NCBI RefSeq assembly: GCF_023701695.1
Contig: NZ_JAJOZC010000001.1
Location: 1,984,001-2,048,000, forward strand
Direction of reading: 5' to 3'
Length of the DNA stretch: 64,000 bases
Source: Streptomyces sp. RKAG290
Lineage (GTDB): Bacteria; Actinomycetota; Actinomycetes; Streptomycetales; Streptomycetaceae
How positions within the stretch are numbered: position 1 is the first letter of the stretch; each line of letters begins with the position of its first letter. This document shows, piece by piece, positions 53,549 to 63,998 of the stretch. The position numbers were made by a program, and so were the translations under genes. The notes beneath the pieces were generated by a model, which made no database searches, was not told the origin of the DNA, and saw only the letters and a program-made list of their open reading frames with translations.

Positions 53549-54286
53549 ATGGAACAGACACACACCACCCACAACGGTGTCGCGGCCACCCCGGGCGCGC
53601 AGCGCCGGGTCCTGGTGGTCGAGGACGACGCGACAATCGTCGATGCCATTTCCGCCCGGCTGCGGGCCGAGGGCTTCCTGGTGCAGACCGCGCTCGACGG
53701 CCCCGCGGCCGTGGACGCGGCCGAGGCCTGGCAGCCGGATCTGATGGTGCTCGACATCATGCTTCCCGGCTTCGACGGCCTGGAGGTCTGCCGCCGTGTG
53801 CAGGCGCAGCGCCCGGTGCCGGTACTGATGCTGACCGCCCGGGACGACGAGACGGACATGCTCGTCGGTCTCGGTGTCGGCGCGGACGACTACATGACGA
53901 AGCCGTTCTCCATGCGTGAGCTGGCGGCCCGGGTGCACGTCCTGCTGCGCCGGGTCGAGCGCGCCGCACTGGCCGCGGTAACGCCGCGCAGCGGCATTCT
54001 GCGCCTCGGCGAGCTGGAGATCGACCACGCGCAGCGCCGTGTGCGGGTGCGTGCGGACGACGTCCACCTGACGCCGACCGAGTTCGACCTGCTGGTCTGC
54101 CTGGCCAACACGCCGCGTGCGGTGCTGTCCAGGGAGCAGCTGCTGGCCGAGGTCTGGGACTGGGCGGACGCCTCCGGCACCCGTACGGTCGACAGCCACA
54201 TCAAGGCCCTGCGCCGGAAGATCGGCGCGGAGCGGATCCGCACCGTGCACGGTGTCGGCTACGCCCTGGAGACCCCGGCGCCATGA
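53549..54286 (+). CDS. OmpR-type response regulator
   Basis: A 245-residue response regulator. Phospho-acceptor D69 is in LMVLDIMLPGFDG, with acidic pair EDD at 26-28 and Lys in DDYMTKPFS. The C-terminal winged helix ends with VWDWADASGTRTVDSHIKALRRKIG. ATG 53549 follows GGGGCGG. It overlaps the partner kinase gene by four bases. Targets are not evident; the 2-oxoglutarate decarboxylase gene lies downstream and could be one. Confidence 0.94.
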   Translation: MEQTHTTHNGVAATPGAQRRVLVVEDDATIVDAISARLRAEGFLVQTALDGPAAVDAAEAWQPDLMVLDIMLPGFDGLEVCRRVQAQRPVPVLMLTARDDETDMLVGLGVGADDYMTKPFSMRELAARVHVLLRRVERAALAAVTPRSGILRLGELEIDHAQRRVRVRADDVHLTPTEFDLLVCLANTPRAVLSREQLLAEVWDWADASGTRTVDSHIKALRRKIGAERIRTVHGVGYALETPAP

Positions 54287-55359
54287 CCGCCCGCGGACCG
54301 GGGCTGCGGCCGTTCTCGATCAAGGCCAAGCTGGGCACGCTCGTCGTGGTCTCGGTCTTCATCACCACCGGGCTGCTCATGGTGGCCCTGCGCACACGTA
54401 CCGAGCTCCGGTTCATCACGGTGTTCTCCGTCATCGCGACCCTGCTGATCACCCAGTTCGTGGCGCACGGCCTGACCGCGCCGCTGGACGAGATGCGGGC
54501 CGTGGCCCGGTCGATCTCGCACGGCGACTACACCAGACGGGTGAGCGGCGCCGACCGGCGTGACGAGCTGGGCGACCTGGCGCAGACGATCAACCTGATG
54601 GCGGACGACCTGGAGGCCGTGGACCGGCACCGCAAGGAGCTGGTGGCGAATGTCTCACATGAGCTGCGCACCCCCATCGCGGCGCTGAGAGCCGTTCTGG
54701 AGAACGTCGTGGACGGGGTGTCCTCGGCCGATCCGGAGACGATGCGCACGGCCCTCAAACAGACCGAACGTCTCGGCAGGCTGGTGGAGACGCTGCTGGA
54801 CCTGTCCCGGCTGGACAACGGCGTGGTCACGCTGAAGGCCGGCCGTTTCGAGGTGTGGCCCTATCTGTCGGGGGTGCTGAAGGAGGCGAATCTCGCCGCC
54901 GCGCACCGCCGGCTCTCCTCCGGTTCCGGCAACCACTCCCGCAAGGACGTCCATCTGCACCTGGACGTGTCGCCGCCGGAGCTGACCGCGCACGCGGACG
55001 CGGAGCGGCTGCACCAGGTGGTGGCCAACCTGATCGACAACGCGGTGAAGCACAGCCCGCCGCACGGCCGGGTCACGGTGCTCGCACGCCGGGGTGCCCA
55101 GCCGGAGTCACTGGACCTGGAGGTCCTGGACGAGGGGCCCGGCATACCCGAGTCCGAGCGGCACCGGGTCTTCGAGCGGTTCAACCGGGGCGACGTGACG
55201 TCCCCGCACGGCCCGGGCAGCGACGGCGGTACGGGTCTGGGCCTGGCCATCGCCCGCTGGGCGGTGGATCTGCACGGCGGGCGGATCGGTGTGGCCGAAT
55301 CAGCTCGCGGATGCCGCATCCGCGTCACCCTTCCGGGGATCCATCAGCCACGAGGTTGA
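54283..55359 (+). CDS. Sensor histidine kinase (partner of 53549)
   Basis: A 358-residue kinase. Two N-terminal hydrophobic segments (LGTLVVVSVFITTGLLMVAL and FITVFSVIATLLITQFVA) are separated by a very short loop of only about ten residues. A HAMP domain and H-box VSHELRTPIAALRAV, N-box NLIDNAVKHSPP, DEGPGIPES and GTGLGLAIARW follow. With almost no outer domain it probably senses something within the membrane or in the cytoplasm. Confidence 0.93.
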   Translation: MTARGPGLRPFSIKAKLGTLVVVSVFITTGLLMVALRTRTELRFITVFSVIATLLITQFVAHGLTAPLDEMRAVARSISHGDYTRRVSGADRRDELGDLAQTINLMADDLEAVDRHRKELVANVSHELRTPIAALRAVLENVVDGVSSADPETMRTALKQTERLGRLVETLLDLSRLDNGVVTLKAGRFEVWPYLSGVLKEANLAAAHRRLSSGSGNHSRKDVHLHLDVSPPELTAHADAERLHQVVANLIDNAVKHSPPHGRVTVLARRGAQPESLDLEVLDEGPGIPESERHRVFERFNRGDVTSPHGPGSDGGTGLGLAIARWAVDLHGGRIGVAESARGCRIRVTLPGIHQPRG

Positions 55360-55616
55360 CATAGGGTTCGAACCGGAAGGGCACGTTCTGCGTGTTCTGT
55401 TCAAGGGGTACGGTCCAAGGGGCCGTAACTGCGGTCTCGCGTACCCGGAGCAATGCGGAACCAAGCTTGTTTCCCGCCATTTCCTGCGCCGAAACCGAAC
55501 TTTCGATGTGACTTGCACGACGAAGACCGGCCCGGCCCGCATGGAACGGCCCGGGAGGCGTAGCCTTGATTTCCGCTGTCCACCACCTTGTGAAGCGGAA
55601 GAGGGCGGTTGCCGCC
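55360..55616. promoter_or_regulatory. Leader region of the 2-oxoglutarate decarboxylase gene
   Basis: This 257-base gap contains moderately AT-rich stretches between 55480 and 55530 that could hold a promoter. No hairpin terminator ends the kinase gene clearly, so read-through is possible. I see no gene or riboswitch in it. Confidence 0.4.
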
Positions 55617-58600
55617 GTGTCGTCTCAGTCCCCCAGTAACTCGAGCATCTCGACCGACCAAGCCAGCCCGGGTTCGAACCCGGCTGCTGCTTTCGGCCCC
55701 AATGAGTGGCTCGTCGACGAGATCTACCAGCAGTACCTCCAGGATCCCAGTTCGGTCGATCGCGCCTGGTGGGACTTCTTCGCCGACTACAAGCCGGGCA
55801 CTTCCGGCACGGCGGACAAGCCCGTTCCGGGCGCCGCAGCCGCGGGGGCTGCGGTGCCTGCGGCTCCGGCCGTGACCGCACCGACCGCCACCGACAACAA
55901 CACCGCGCAGGCCGCACCCGCGCAGCCCGCGGCCCAGGCTCAGGCCCCGGCCGCACCTGCTGCCCCGGCGCCCGCACCTGCCGCACCCGCACCGGCCGCC
56001 CCGGCGGCTCCGGCGAAGGCCGCCCCGGCTCCGGCAGCACCGGCTCCGGCCGCGAAGCCCGCCGCCGCTCCGGCCACCGAGGCCCCGGCCGGCCCGGAGT
56101 ACGTGACCCTGCGCGGCCCGTCGGCCGCTGTCGCGAAGAACATGAACGCCTCGCTGGAACTGCCGACGGCCACGTCCGTGCGCGCGGTCCCGGTGAAGCT
56201 GCTCTTCGACAACCGCATCGTCATCAACAACCACCTCAAGCGCGCCCGGGGCGGGAAGATCTCCTTCACGCACCTCATCGGGTACGCGATGGTGCAGGCC
56301 CTCAAGGCCATGCCGGCGATGAACTACTCCTTCGCCCAGAAGGACGGCAAGCCGACCCTGGTCAAGCCGGAGCACGTCAACCTCGGCCTGGCCATCGACC
56401 TGGTGAAGCCGAACGGCGACCGCCAGCTGGTCGTCGCGGCCATCAAGAAGGCCGAGACGCTCAACTTCTTCGAGTTCTGGCAGGCCTACGAGGACATCGT
56501 CCGCCGGGCCCGCAACGGCAAGCTCGGCATGGACGACTTCACCGGGGTCACCGCCTCGCTGACCAACCCCGGCGGGATCGGCACCGTTCACTCGGTGCCC
56601 CGCCTGATGCCCGGACAGGGCCTCATCATGGGTGTCGGCGCGATGGACTACCCGGCGGAGTTCCAGGGCACGTCGCAGGACACCCTGAACAAGCTGGGCA
56701 TCTCGAAGGTCATGACCCTGACCTCGACGTACGACCACCGGGTCATCCAGGGCGCCGCCTCCGGCGAGTTCCTGCGGATCCTCAGCCAGCTGCTGCTCGG
56801 CGAGAACGGGTTCTACGACGAGATCTTCAAGGCGCTGCGCATCCCCTACGAGCCGGTCCGCTGGCTCAAGGACATCGACGCCTCGCACGACGACGACGTC
56901 ACCAAGGCCGCGCGGGTCTTCGAGCTGATCCACTCCTACCGGGTCCGCGGCCACGTCATGGCCGACACCGACCCGCTGGAGTACCGCCAGCGCAAGCACC
57001 CCGACCTGGACATCACCGAGCACGGCCTCACCCTGTGGGACCTGGAGCGGGACTTCGCGGTCGGCGGCTTCGCCGGCCAGACCCTGATGAAGCTCCGCGA
57101 CATCCTCGGTGTGCTGCGTGAGTCGTACTGCCGCACCACCGGCATCGAGTTCATGCACATCCAGGACCCGAAGGAGCGCAAGTGGCTCCAGGACCGGGTG
57201 GAGCGTCCGCGCCCCGCACCGGAGCGCGAGGAGCAGCTGCGCATCCTGCGCCGGCTCAACGCCGCCGAGGCGTTCGAGACGTTCCTGCAGACCAAGTACG
57301 TCGGCCAGAAGCGCTTCTCGCTGGAGGGCGGCGAGTCCGTCATCCCGCTGCTCGACGCGGTCATCGACTCCGCGGCCGAGGCGCGCCTGGACGAGGTCGT
57401 CATCGGCATGGCCCACCGTGGCCGGCTGAACGTGCTGGCGAACATCGTCGGCAAGTCGTACGCGCAGATCTTCCGCGAGTTCGAGGGCAACCTCGACCCC
57501 CGGTCGATGCACGGCTCCGGCGACGTGAAGTACCACCTGGGCGCCGAGGGCACCTTCACCGGTCTGGACGGCGAGCAGATCAAGGTCTCGCTGGCCGCCA
57601 ACCCCTCGCACCTGGAGGCGGTCGACCCGGTCCTGGAGGGCATCGCCCGCGCCAAGCAGGACATCATCAACAAGGCGGGCACCGACTTCACGGTCCTGCC
57701 GGTCGCGCTGCACGGCGACGCGGCCTTCGCGGGCCAGGGCGTCGTCGCCGAGACGCTCAACATGTCGCAGCTGCGCGGCTACCGCACCGGCGGCACGGTG
57801 CACGTCGTCATCAACAACCAGGTCGGCTTCACCGCCGCCCCGGAGGCGTCGCGCTCCTCGATGTACGCCACGGACGTGGCGCGCATGATCGAGGCGCCGA
57901 TCATCCACGTCAACGGTGACGACCCGGAGGCCGTGGTCCGCGTCGCGCGCCTCGCCTTCGAGTACCGGCAGACGTTCAACAAGGACGTCGTCATCGACCT
58001 CATCTGCTACCGCCGTCGCGGTCACAACGAGGGCGACAACCCGGAGTTCACCAACCCGCAGATGTACACCCTGATCGACAAGAAGCGCTCGGTGCGCAAG
58101 CTCTACACCGAGTCCCTCATCGGTCGCGGCGACATCACGCTGGAGGAGGCCGAGCAGGCGCTCCAGGACTTCCAGGGCCAGCTGGAGAAGGTCTTCGCAG
58201 AGGTCCGCGAGGCCACCTCCGCGCCGTCCCAGCCGCATGTCCCGGACGTCCAGGCCAAGTTCCCGGTGGCCGTGACCACCGCGGTGTCCTCGGAGGTCGT
58301 GAAGCTGATCGCCGAGTCGCAGGTCAACATCCCCGACTCGATCACCGTCCACCCGCGGCTGATGCCGCAGATGCAGCGCCGTGCCGCATCGGTGGACAAC
58401 GGCACCATCGACTGGGGCATGGGCGAGACCCTGGCCATCGGATCGCTGCTGATGGAGGGCACCCCGGTCCGGCTCGCCGGACAGGACACCCGCCGCGGCA
58501 CGTTCGGCCAGCGTCACGCGGTCCTCGTCGACCAGAAGACCGGCGAGGACTACACCCCGCTGCTCTACCTCTCCGAGGACCAGGCCCGCTACAACGTCTA

Positions 58601-59456
58601 CGACTCGCTGCTCAGCGAGTACGCGGCGATGGGCTTCGAGTACGGCTACTCGCTGGCCCGCCCGGAGTCGCTGGTCATCTGGGAGGCCCAGTTCGGCGAC
58701 TTCGTCAACGGCGCGCAGACCGTCGTGGACGAGTTCATCTCCTCGGCCGAGCAGAAGTGGGGCCAGACCTCCGGCGTCACGCTGCTGCTGCCGCACGGCT
58801 ACGAGGGCCAGGGCCCGGACCACTCGTCCGCCCGCCCGGAGCGCTTCCTCCAGATGTGCGCGCAGGACAACATGACGGTCGCCATGCCGACGCTGCCGTC
58901 GAACTACTTCCACCTCCTGCGGTGGCAGGTGCACAACCCGCACCACAAGCCGCTGATCGTCTTCACCCCGAAGTCGATGCTCCGGCTGAAGGCGGCCGCG
59001 TCGAAGGTGGAGGAGTTCACCACCGGCGGCTTCCGCCCGGTGATCGGCGACGACTCCGTCGAGGCGAACGCGGTCCGCAAGGTCGTCTTCTGCGCCGGCA
59101 AGGTCTACTACGACCTGGAGGCCGAGCGCGAGAAGCGTGGCGTCACGGACACGGCGATCATCCGCCTCGAGCGCCTGTACCCGCTGCCGGGTGCCGAGCT
59201 CCAGGCCGAGATCGCCAAGTACCCGAACGCCGAGAAGTACCTGTGGGCCCAGGAGGAGCCGGCCAACCAGGGCGCATGGCCGTTCATCGCCCTGAACCTG
59301 ATCGACCACCTGGACCTGGCCGTCGGCGCCGACGTCCCGCACGGTGAGCGCCTGCGCCGCATCTCGCGGCCGCGCGGCTCCTCTCCCGCGGTCGGCTCCG
59401 CCAAGCGCCACCAGGCCGAGCAGGCACAGCTGGCCGACGAGGTCTTCGAGGCCTGA
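55617..59456 (+). CDS. kgd: Multifunctional 2-oxoglutarate decarboxylase (Kgd/SucA type)
   Basis: A 1279-residue actinobacterial enzyme of the TCA cycle. GTG 55617 gives the usual start: a short N-terminal segment ([27 protein letters not shown]), then an Ala/Pro linker. The E2-like acyltransferase domain without lipoyl part follows ([20 protein letters not shown]). The thiamine-diphosphate E1 part has [25 protein letters not shown] and [24 protein letters not shown]. It makes succinyl-CoA with a shared E2/E3, or succinate semialdehyde or 2-hydroxy-3-oxoadipate in the side reactions known for this class. GarA-type control is usual, but no GarA gene is here. Confidence 0.95.
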   Translation: MSSQSPSNSSISTDQASPGSNPAAAFGPNEWLVDEIYQQYLQDPSSVDRAWWDFFADYKPGTSGTADKPVPGAAAAGAAVPAAPAVTAPTATDNNTAQAAPAQPAAQAQAPAAPAAPAPAPAAPAPAAPAAPAKAAPAPAAPAPAAKPAAAPATEAPAGPEYVTLRGPSAAVAKNMNASLELPTATSVRAVPVKLLFDNRIVINNHLKRARGGKISFTHLIGYAMVQALKAMPAMNYSFAQKDGKPTLVKPEHVNLGLAIDLVKPNGDRQLVVAAIKKAETLNFFEFWQAYEDIVRRARNGKLGMDDFTGVTASLTNPGGIGTVHSVPRLMPGQGLIMGVGAMDYPAEFQGTSQDTLNKLGISKVMTLTSTYDHRVIQGAASGEFLRILSQLLLGENGFYDEIFKALRIPYEPVRWLKDIDASHDDDVTKAARVFELIHSYRVRGHVMADTDPLEYRQRKHPDLDITEHGLTLWDLERDFAVGGFAGQTLMKLRDILGVLRESYCRTTGIEFMHIQDPKERKWLQDRVERPRPAPEREEQLRILRRLNAAEAFETFLQTKYVGQKRFSLEGGESVIPLLDAVIDSAAEARLDEVVIGMAHRGRLNVLANIVGKSYAQIFREFEGNLDPRSMHGSGDVKYHLGAEGTFTGLDGEQIKVSLAANPSHLEAVDPVLEGIARAKQDIINKAGTDFTVLPVALHGDAAFAGQGVVAETLNMSQLRGYRTGGTVHVVINNQVGFTAAPEASRSSMYATDVARMIEAPIIHVNGDDPEAVVRVARLAFEYRQTFNKDVVIDLICYRRRGHNEGDNPEFTNPQMYTLIDKKRSVRKLYTESLIGRGDITLEEAEQALQDFQGQLEKVFAEVREATSAPSQPHVPDVQAKFPVAVTTAVSSEVVKLIAESQVNIPDSITVHPRLMPQMQRRAASVDNGTIDWGMGETLAIGSLLMEGTPVRLAGQDTRRGTFGQRHAVLVDQKTGEDYTPLLYLSEDQARYNVYDSLLSEYAAMGFEYGYSLARPESLVIWEAQFGDFVNGAQTVVDEFISSAEQKWGQTSGVTLLLPHGYEGQGPDHSSARPERFLQMCAQDNMTVAMPTLPSNYFHLLRWQVHNPHHKPLIVFTPKSMLRLKAAASKVEEFTTGGFRPVIGDDSVEANAVRKVVFCAGKVYYDLEAEREKRGVTDTAIIRLERLYPLPGAELQAEIAKYPNAEKYLWAQEEPANQGAWPFIALNLIDHLDLAVGADVPHGERLRRISRPRGSSPAVGSAKRHQAEQAQLADEVFEA

Positions 59457-59472
59457 CCGGCGAGTTCACGAA

Positions 59473-59517
59473 CCGAGGGCCCGGCCCCGCGAGACGATCG
59501 CGGGGCCGGGCCCTCGG
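59473..59517 (+). terminator. Very strong bidirectional hairpin terminator
   Basis: A perfect 19-base stem (CCGAGGGCCCGGCCCCGCG with its complement) and a 7-base loop, 17 bases after the decarboxylase stop and 16 bases before the end of the convergent TPR gene. It can serve both. Confidence 0.9.
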
Positions 59518-59532
59518 CGTGGGTCGGGGCCC

Positions 59533-62526
59533 TCAGATGATCGGAGGCTCGAAGTCCCAGAACGGACGGTTTCGGGACCGCGCCGAGACCGTGTGGACGT
59601 GCTGCGCCCCGAGTGTCGCCGCCAGATCGCCCAGCGCCTCCGTCTCGACCTTCTCCGCCCGCTGCCGGTCCCGCAGTCCTCGCAGGTCCGCCGCGTGCGC
59701 GACGCGTGCCGAGAGGGTCAGCGGGTGGGTCCGGCCGAGGACCTCGGTGGCCCGGGTGATGACCGACTCCGTCAGCGTCGCGGCGGATTCGGGGTCGCCC
59801 ACCAGATTGCGCAGCGCCGAGACGTTGATCGCGCAGCCCAGCGTCCAGGGGTGGTGCTCGCCCACGGCCCGGCCCATGTCGACGAGTGCCTCCTCCAGGA
59901 GGTGGTGCGCCTGGTCCCGCTCCCCGACGTTGCGCAGGATCAGGGCGTGGTTGCCGCGGGTGCCGGCCACATACGGGTGCTGTTCGCCCAGCATGTCCAC
60001 ATAGCCGTCCACGACCTTCTCGCTTATGGCCCTGGCCTGGTCGATGTCGGCGTGCTCCCGGGCGAAGAAGCTCTGGCTGGCCGCGAACATCATGGTCAGC
60101 GGGTCGTTCTCGCCGAGCACCCGTTCGCCTCGCTCCAGCACCCGGGTGAACAACAGCGCGGCCTTGCCCCGATCACCGGAGCGGTAGTGGCAGAGCGCGA
60201 GATTGTGCTCGGCGCGCAGGGTCTGGGGGTTGTCGTTGCCCATCACGAGCCGGTGCACCCGGGCGCTCTGGGTCTGAAGCGATTCCGCCTCGTTGTAGCG
60301 GCCGAGCAGGCGCAGGTCGGTGGCGTAGTTGATCTCCGAGTAGAGAGTCCAGCTGTGTCGCGGGCGGAGCAGTTGCCGACGGGACTCCAGAGTGCGCCGG
60401 TTCAGTTCCAGGGCGTCCTCGTACCGGCCGAGCAGCCGGAGCGAAATGGCCAGGTTGTTCTGCGCGTTGAGTGTGCGCGAGTCCGTGTCGCCGAGGAGTT
60501 CGCGGTAGGCCGCCAGGATCCAGCCGGACATCTCCTGCGCCTCGTCGTACCGGCCGAGGCCGCGCAGGTCTGCCGCGAGGCCGCCGGCGGCGCGCAGGTG
60601 TTCCAGGTCGTCGGAGCCCCGCTCGGCGCGCAGGTGGTCCACCGCGGCGCGCTCGATGGCCTCGGTGCCGGCGTAGTCGCCGACGGCCCGCAGCAGGTTG
60701 GCGTAGTTGTAGCTGAGGTCCCAGACCCGGGGGTGGTTCTCGCCCAGCAGCTCGCGCCAGGCCGTCATGGCGCGGGAGCCCAGCTTGATGCCGGCCCGGT
60801 ACTCCCCGGAGAGGTACATGTAGCGCAGGCAGTTGAGCACCAGGCTCTGCACCGCGGGGTCGGCGCTGCGCAGGACGTCGGCCCACTTCAGGTGCGGGGT
60901 GATCTCGGCGTACGTGGGCCACTGGCGGGTGTCCGTGGGGCGGCCGGGGTCCGCGCCGGCCAGTGCCCGGCGGACCACGTCGATGAATTCCTGGCGGTCG
61001 CGTTCCGGCATGTCCTTGCGGACGATCTGGTGCACCATGCGGTGCAGATAGATCGATTCGCCGGAGGACGTCTCGTCGATGACGGACTCGTGGGACTCCA
61101 GGCGGACGACGGAGTACTGGCGCAGCTGGCCGATCGCCCTGTTCCACAGGAGTGGGTCGTTCATCAGTCCGGAGAGCTGCTCCGGCAGCTCGCCGGGCGG
61201 CATCTCCTTCAGCAGCCGTACGGGAATGGAGCCCGGCGCGAAGAAGCTGCACAGGCGCAGCAGGTCGACGGACTCGGGGACGGTGTCGCGGAGTTTGTTC
61301 AGCAGTATCGACCAGGCGGTCTGGAAGGCCAGCGGGAAGTCCGCGGAGACCTTGACGACGTCCTGGTCGATGCCGCCGCCGAGGAGTTCGATGTACTCCT
61401 CGACCGACATGTCCGAGTCGTTCAGCCAGCCCGCGGTCTGGTCGAGCAGCAGCGGGAGGTCCTCCAGCGCCTCGGCGAGCTGGTCGGCCTCGGTCTGGGT
61501 GAGGCGCGGGGCCCGGCGGCGGATGAAGGCGACCGATTCGTCACGTTCGTAGACCGGCACCTCGACCAGGTTGCTGTTGTGCTCGCCCCACTCGGGGTTG
61601 CGGGACGTGATCAGGACGTGGCCGGGGCCGGTCGGCACCAGGTCCCAGATCTGTTCCGGCTCGTCGGCGCCGTCCAGGACCAGCAGCCAGTGGGCGTGCG
61701 GGTCGCCGCGGCGCAGCGAGTCACGTACCGCGCGCAGCCGCTCGCCGTACTCGGCGCCGGTGGACAGGCCGAGTTCCGGGGCGAGTTCGGCGAGTTTCTG
61801 GCGGAAGAGGGCGCGCCGGTCGGCGGGGACCCACCACACCACGTCGTACTCGGAGCCGAACCGGTAGACGTACTCGGCGGCCAGTTGCGTCTTACCCACT
61901 CCCGACATGCCGTGCAGGGTGACGACGCCCGCACCGGGACCGGCGTCCTGCAGGGACCGGTAGGCCTTGCTGAGGAGTTCCTCGCGGCCGGTGAAGCGGG
62001 TGTTGCGGCGTGGCACCCCGCCCCAGACCTCGGGGGTGTCGGCCGGGTAGCGGGGTCCCGGCCGGGCGGCGGCGGCCTCGGGCAGCGCGTCGGTGGGCAG
62101 TTCCAGTCGTACGAGCAGCCGCCGCTCGGCCTCGTCCGCACCGACGTTCGTCAGGTCCGCGGCGCCGTAGACCGAGGTGGCGCCGGGCAGAGCCGCGGTG
62201 GTGACGGAGACCGCGGCGAACCGGTCCGGATCGGGGGCGACGATCTCGCGCAGGGCCCGGTTCCACTCCTCGTGGCTGCGGGGCCCGACCTGGAAGTACC
62301 AGTCGCTGAGCAGGACCAGGATCCGGCCGCGGGAGAGGGTCAGGTCCCGCAGGGCGTCCTCCAGCGGGACCTCGACCGGTGGGTCCCAGCGCTGCAGGAC
62401 GACCGTCACCCCGCGCCGCTCCAGCCGGTCCGCGATCCACGCCGCCCAGGCCCGGTTGAATCCGGCGAAACTGAGGGTGACGGTCTGCGCCCCGGTTGCT
62501 CCAACTTGCTTACGCGTTCCGGGCAT
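59533..62526 (-). CDS. TIR/NB-ARC/TPR protein, FxSxx-COOH system (FxsT type)
   Basis: A 997-residue STAND-type protein. Residues about 14-150 form a TIR-like domain (TVTLSFAGFNRAWAAWIADRLERRGVTVVLQ). The NB-ARC ATPase has P-loop GMSGVGKT at 206-213, LLVLDGADEPEQIWDL and LITSRNPEW. Ten or more TPR units fill the C-terminal half (for example NLAISLRLLGRYEDALELNRRTLESR). This composition matches the TPR component encoded next to FxSxx-COOH peptides and their HExxH hydroxylase, which is the upstream gene here. Its role in that RiPP system is not understood; recognition or signalling is likely. GGGAGAC precedes the ATG. Confidence 0.82.
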   Translation of the reverse strand: MPGTRKQVGATGAQTVTLSFAGFNRAWAAWIADRLERRGVTVVLQRWDPPVEVPLEDALRDLTLSRGRILVLLSDWYFQVGPRSHEEWNRALREIVAPDPDRFAAVSVTTAALPGATSVYGAADLTNVGADEAERRLLVRLELPTDALPEAAAARPGPRYPADTPEVWGGVPRRNTRFTGREELLSKAYRSLQDAGPGAGVVTLHGMSGVGKTQLAAEYVYRFGSEYDVVWWVPADRRALFRQKLAELAPELGLSTGAEYGERLRAVRDSLRRGDPHAHWLLVLDGADEPEQIWDLVPTGPGHVLITSRNPEWGEHNSNLVEVPVYERDESVAFIRRRAPRLTQTEADQLAEALEDLPLLLDQTAGWLNDSDMSVEEYIELLGGGIDQDVVKVSADFPLAFQTAWSILLNKLRDTVPESVDLLRLCSFFAPGSIPVRLLKEMPPGELPEQLSGLMNDPLLWNRAIGQLRQYSVVRLESHESVIDETSSGESIYLHRMVHQIVRKDMPERDRQEFIDVVRRALAGADPGRPTDTRQWPTYAEITPHLKWADVLRSADPAVQSLVLNCLRYMYLSGEYRAGIKLGSRAMTAWRELLGENHPRVWDLSYNYANLLRAVGDYAGTEAIERAAVDHLRAERGSDDLEHLRAAGGLAADLRGLGRYDEAQEMSGWILAAYRELLGDTDSRTLNAQNNLAISLRLLGRYEDALELNRRTLESRRQLLRPRHSWTLYSEINYATDLRLLGRYNEAESLQTQSARVHRLVMGNDNPQTLRAEHNLALCHYRSGDRGKAALLFTRVLERGERVLGENDPLTMMFAASQSFFAREHADIDQARAISEKVVDGYVDMLGEQHPYVAGTRGNHALILRNVGERDQAHHLLEEALVDMGRAVGEHHPWTLGCAINVSALRNLVGDPESAATLTESVITRATEVLGRTHPLTLSARVAHAADLRGLRDRQRAEKVETEALGDLAATLGAQHVHTVSARSRNRPFWDFEPPII

Positions 62527-62607
62527 TCAACCGTCTCCCTGACCTCGTTGCGAGCTTTTTCAAGATACACCGGGGCAAGGTCGCCCCGGCCTGAATCACC
62601 TGGCTGC

Positions 62608-63998
62608 TCAGCTCCTCGGCGATCCGTTCCTCTGCTGCCATATCACTCTGGTGGTGCTCACGTACGCCTCCGCGCGCGCCAGGTGCCCCGTGGGTGGCGG
62701 CGAATCCTCCAGACGGTGGTAGAGCGTGATCATCTCGTTGACGAGCACCCGCCCTTCGACGGTCAGCGAGGCGGAGCCGGCCAGTACCGGCAGCACGGCG
62801 CCGACCTGTTGGCGGCATCGCGCGTGTTCCGCCCAGGCCAGGTCGCGGTGGGTGACCCGCCGCGCGCCGAGTGCGAACCGCTGCCAGTAGTCGGCGAGCG
62901 CGAGGTGCGAGTAGGCACCCTGGAGCAGCCCGTCGAAGGGCCTGGGGTCGGAGCGCCAGGGGGCGAAGTGGCGTGGGGTGGCGTCCTCGTGGTGCAGGCG
63001 GACGAGTGCGCCGAGCGCGGCGAGCTTGGTGTGCTGGAGTTCGTGCACGAGGGTCGAGGCGAAGTAGGCGGGCGTGGCCGGTTTGCTGCTGAGGACGGCG
63101 CCGAACGCCTCGCGACGGGTGCCGCTGCAGTGGGCCGCGCCCTGGCCGGTGGGGCCCGAGCCGGGCGGCGGCCCGAGCGGGACGAGGCAGCGCAGCAGGA
63201 CGGCGGCTTCGGTGAGCCGGTGCTCGCCGCCCACCCGCAGCAGGGGTTCGACCCCGGACCAGGACTCCGTCCAGGCCTTGCGCTCGTGGTCGTCGATGTG
63301 GGTGGCGGCGCTCAGCCCGTGGCGTTCGAGCCCGGTGCCGCGGGTGCGGTACGGGTCGAGGTCGTCCAGGGGTACGGGGCCGGTGCCGGGCAGTACGGCG
63401 GGGAGTGTGAGGACCGGCAGCCAGCGCGGGTCGGCCGAGCTCATGGTGCCGTCGGGCTGGGTCCGTACCGACAGGGGCGGCGCACCGGCCGGCCGCAGCG
63501 TCGTCTCGCCTTCGGCGTGGTCGAGTTCGACCGGTCCGGGGCCCGTCCGCAGCGCCCCGAGAGTGGGGAGACAGACCAGGCCGTCGCGGGGGTGAGCCGG
63601 GCGGTGCAGGGCAGTGCGGCACGGATCGCGGCCGCTGTCGCGAGCGCGGTCAGGTGGGCCAGGTCGGCCAGGAGGTCCTGGCCCGGGGCGGCGGCGCCGG
63701 TGATGCCGCCCAGCAGGCGTTGCGCCCAGGGGCCTGCCAGGGGGTGGAACAGCACGGTGCGCACCGCCGCCCGGTCGGCCCGCTCGGCCGCTTCGAGCAG
63801 CGCCCAGTCCTCGCGCAGCCGGTCGAGCAGAGGGGGTGGGCAGACGCGCGCGGGGGCGGCGGCCGCCGCGTCGAGCAGCGCCCTGAGCAGGACGAGACGG
63901 CGGGTGTCCTGATCGCGTACGAGCAGGCCGAGGGAGCCGGCGCCGCCCTCGGTGCGGCCGAGTTCGCGCAGTACGCGCTCGGGAATGGCAGGGCTCAT
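62608..63998 (-). CDS. HExxH-type 2-oxoglutarate-dependent peptide beta-hydroxylase, frameshifted
   Basis: About 463 residues when joined, ATG 63998, just inside the right edge. The first part is helical; one extra C in the run at 63588-63592 (after ARLTP) gives RDGLVCLPTLGALRTGPG and joins the second part. The metal motif is HELQH in LVHELQHTKLAAL (63031-63045 on the reverse strand). These proteins, first noted as a TIGR HExxH family, hydroxylate RiPP precursors such as FxSxx-COOH peptides at beta carbons. The start forms an overlapping CATGA-type junction, so it is probably coupled to a gene to the right, possibly the FxsB radical SAM maturase. That gene and the peptide gene lie outside the window. 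Confidence 0.82.
   Translation of the reverse strand, partial: EPCHSRARTARTRPHRGRRRLPRPARTRSGHPPSRPAQGAARRGGRRPRARLPTPSARPAARGLGAARSGRAGRPGGGAHRAVPPPGRPLGATPAGRHHRRRRPGPGPPGRPGPPDRARDSGRDPCRTALHRPAHPRDGLVCLPTLGALRTGPGPVELDHAEGETTLRPAGAPPLSVRTQPDGTMSSADPRWLPVLTLPAVLPGTGPVPLDDLDPYRTRGTGLERHGLSAATHIDDHERKAWTESWSGVEPLLRVGGEHRLTEAAVLLRCLVPLGPPPGSGPTGQGAAHCSGTRREAFGAVLSSKPATPAYFASTLVHELQHTKLAALGALVRLHHEDATPRHFAPWRSDPRPFDGLLQGAYSHLALADYWQRFALGARRVTHRDLAWAEHARCRQQVGAVLPVLAGSASLTVEGRVLVNEMITLYHRLEDSPPPTGHLARAEAYVSTTRVIWQQRNGSPRS

Noticed and set aside
55401..59411. Very long open frame on the reverse strand of the 2-oxoglutarate decarboxylase gene
   Set aside because: It is rich in Gly, Val, Arg and Asp from mirrored GC-rich codons and has no family motifs. 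It is a shadow of the real gene.
59344..63912. 1522-codon forward frame across the TPR and HExxH genes
   Set aside because: It is antisense to two genes with clear domains and has no motif of its own. The length reflects GC-rich codon bias.
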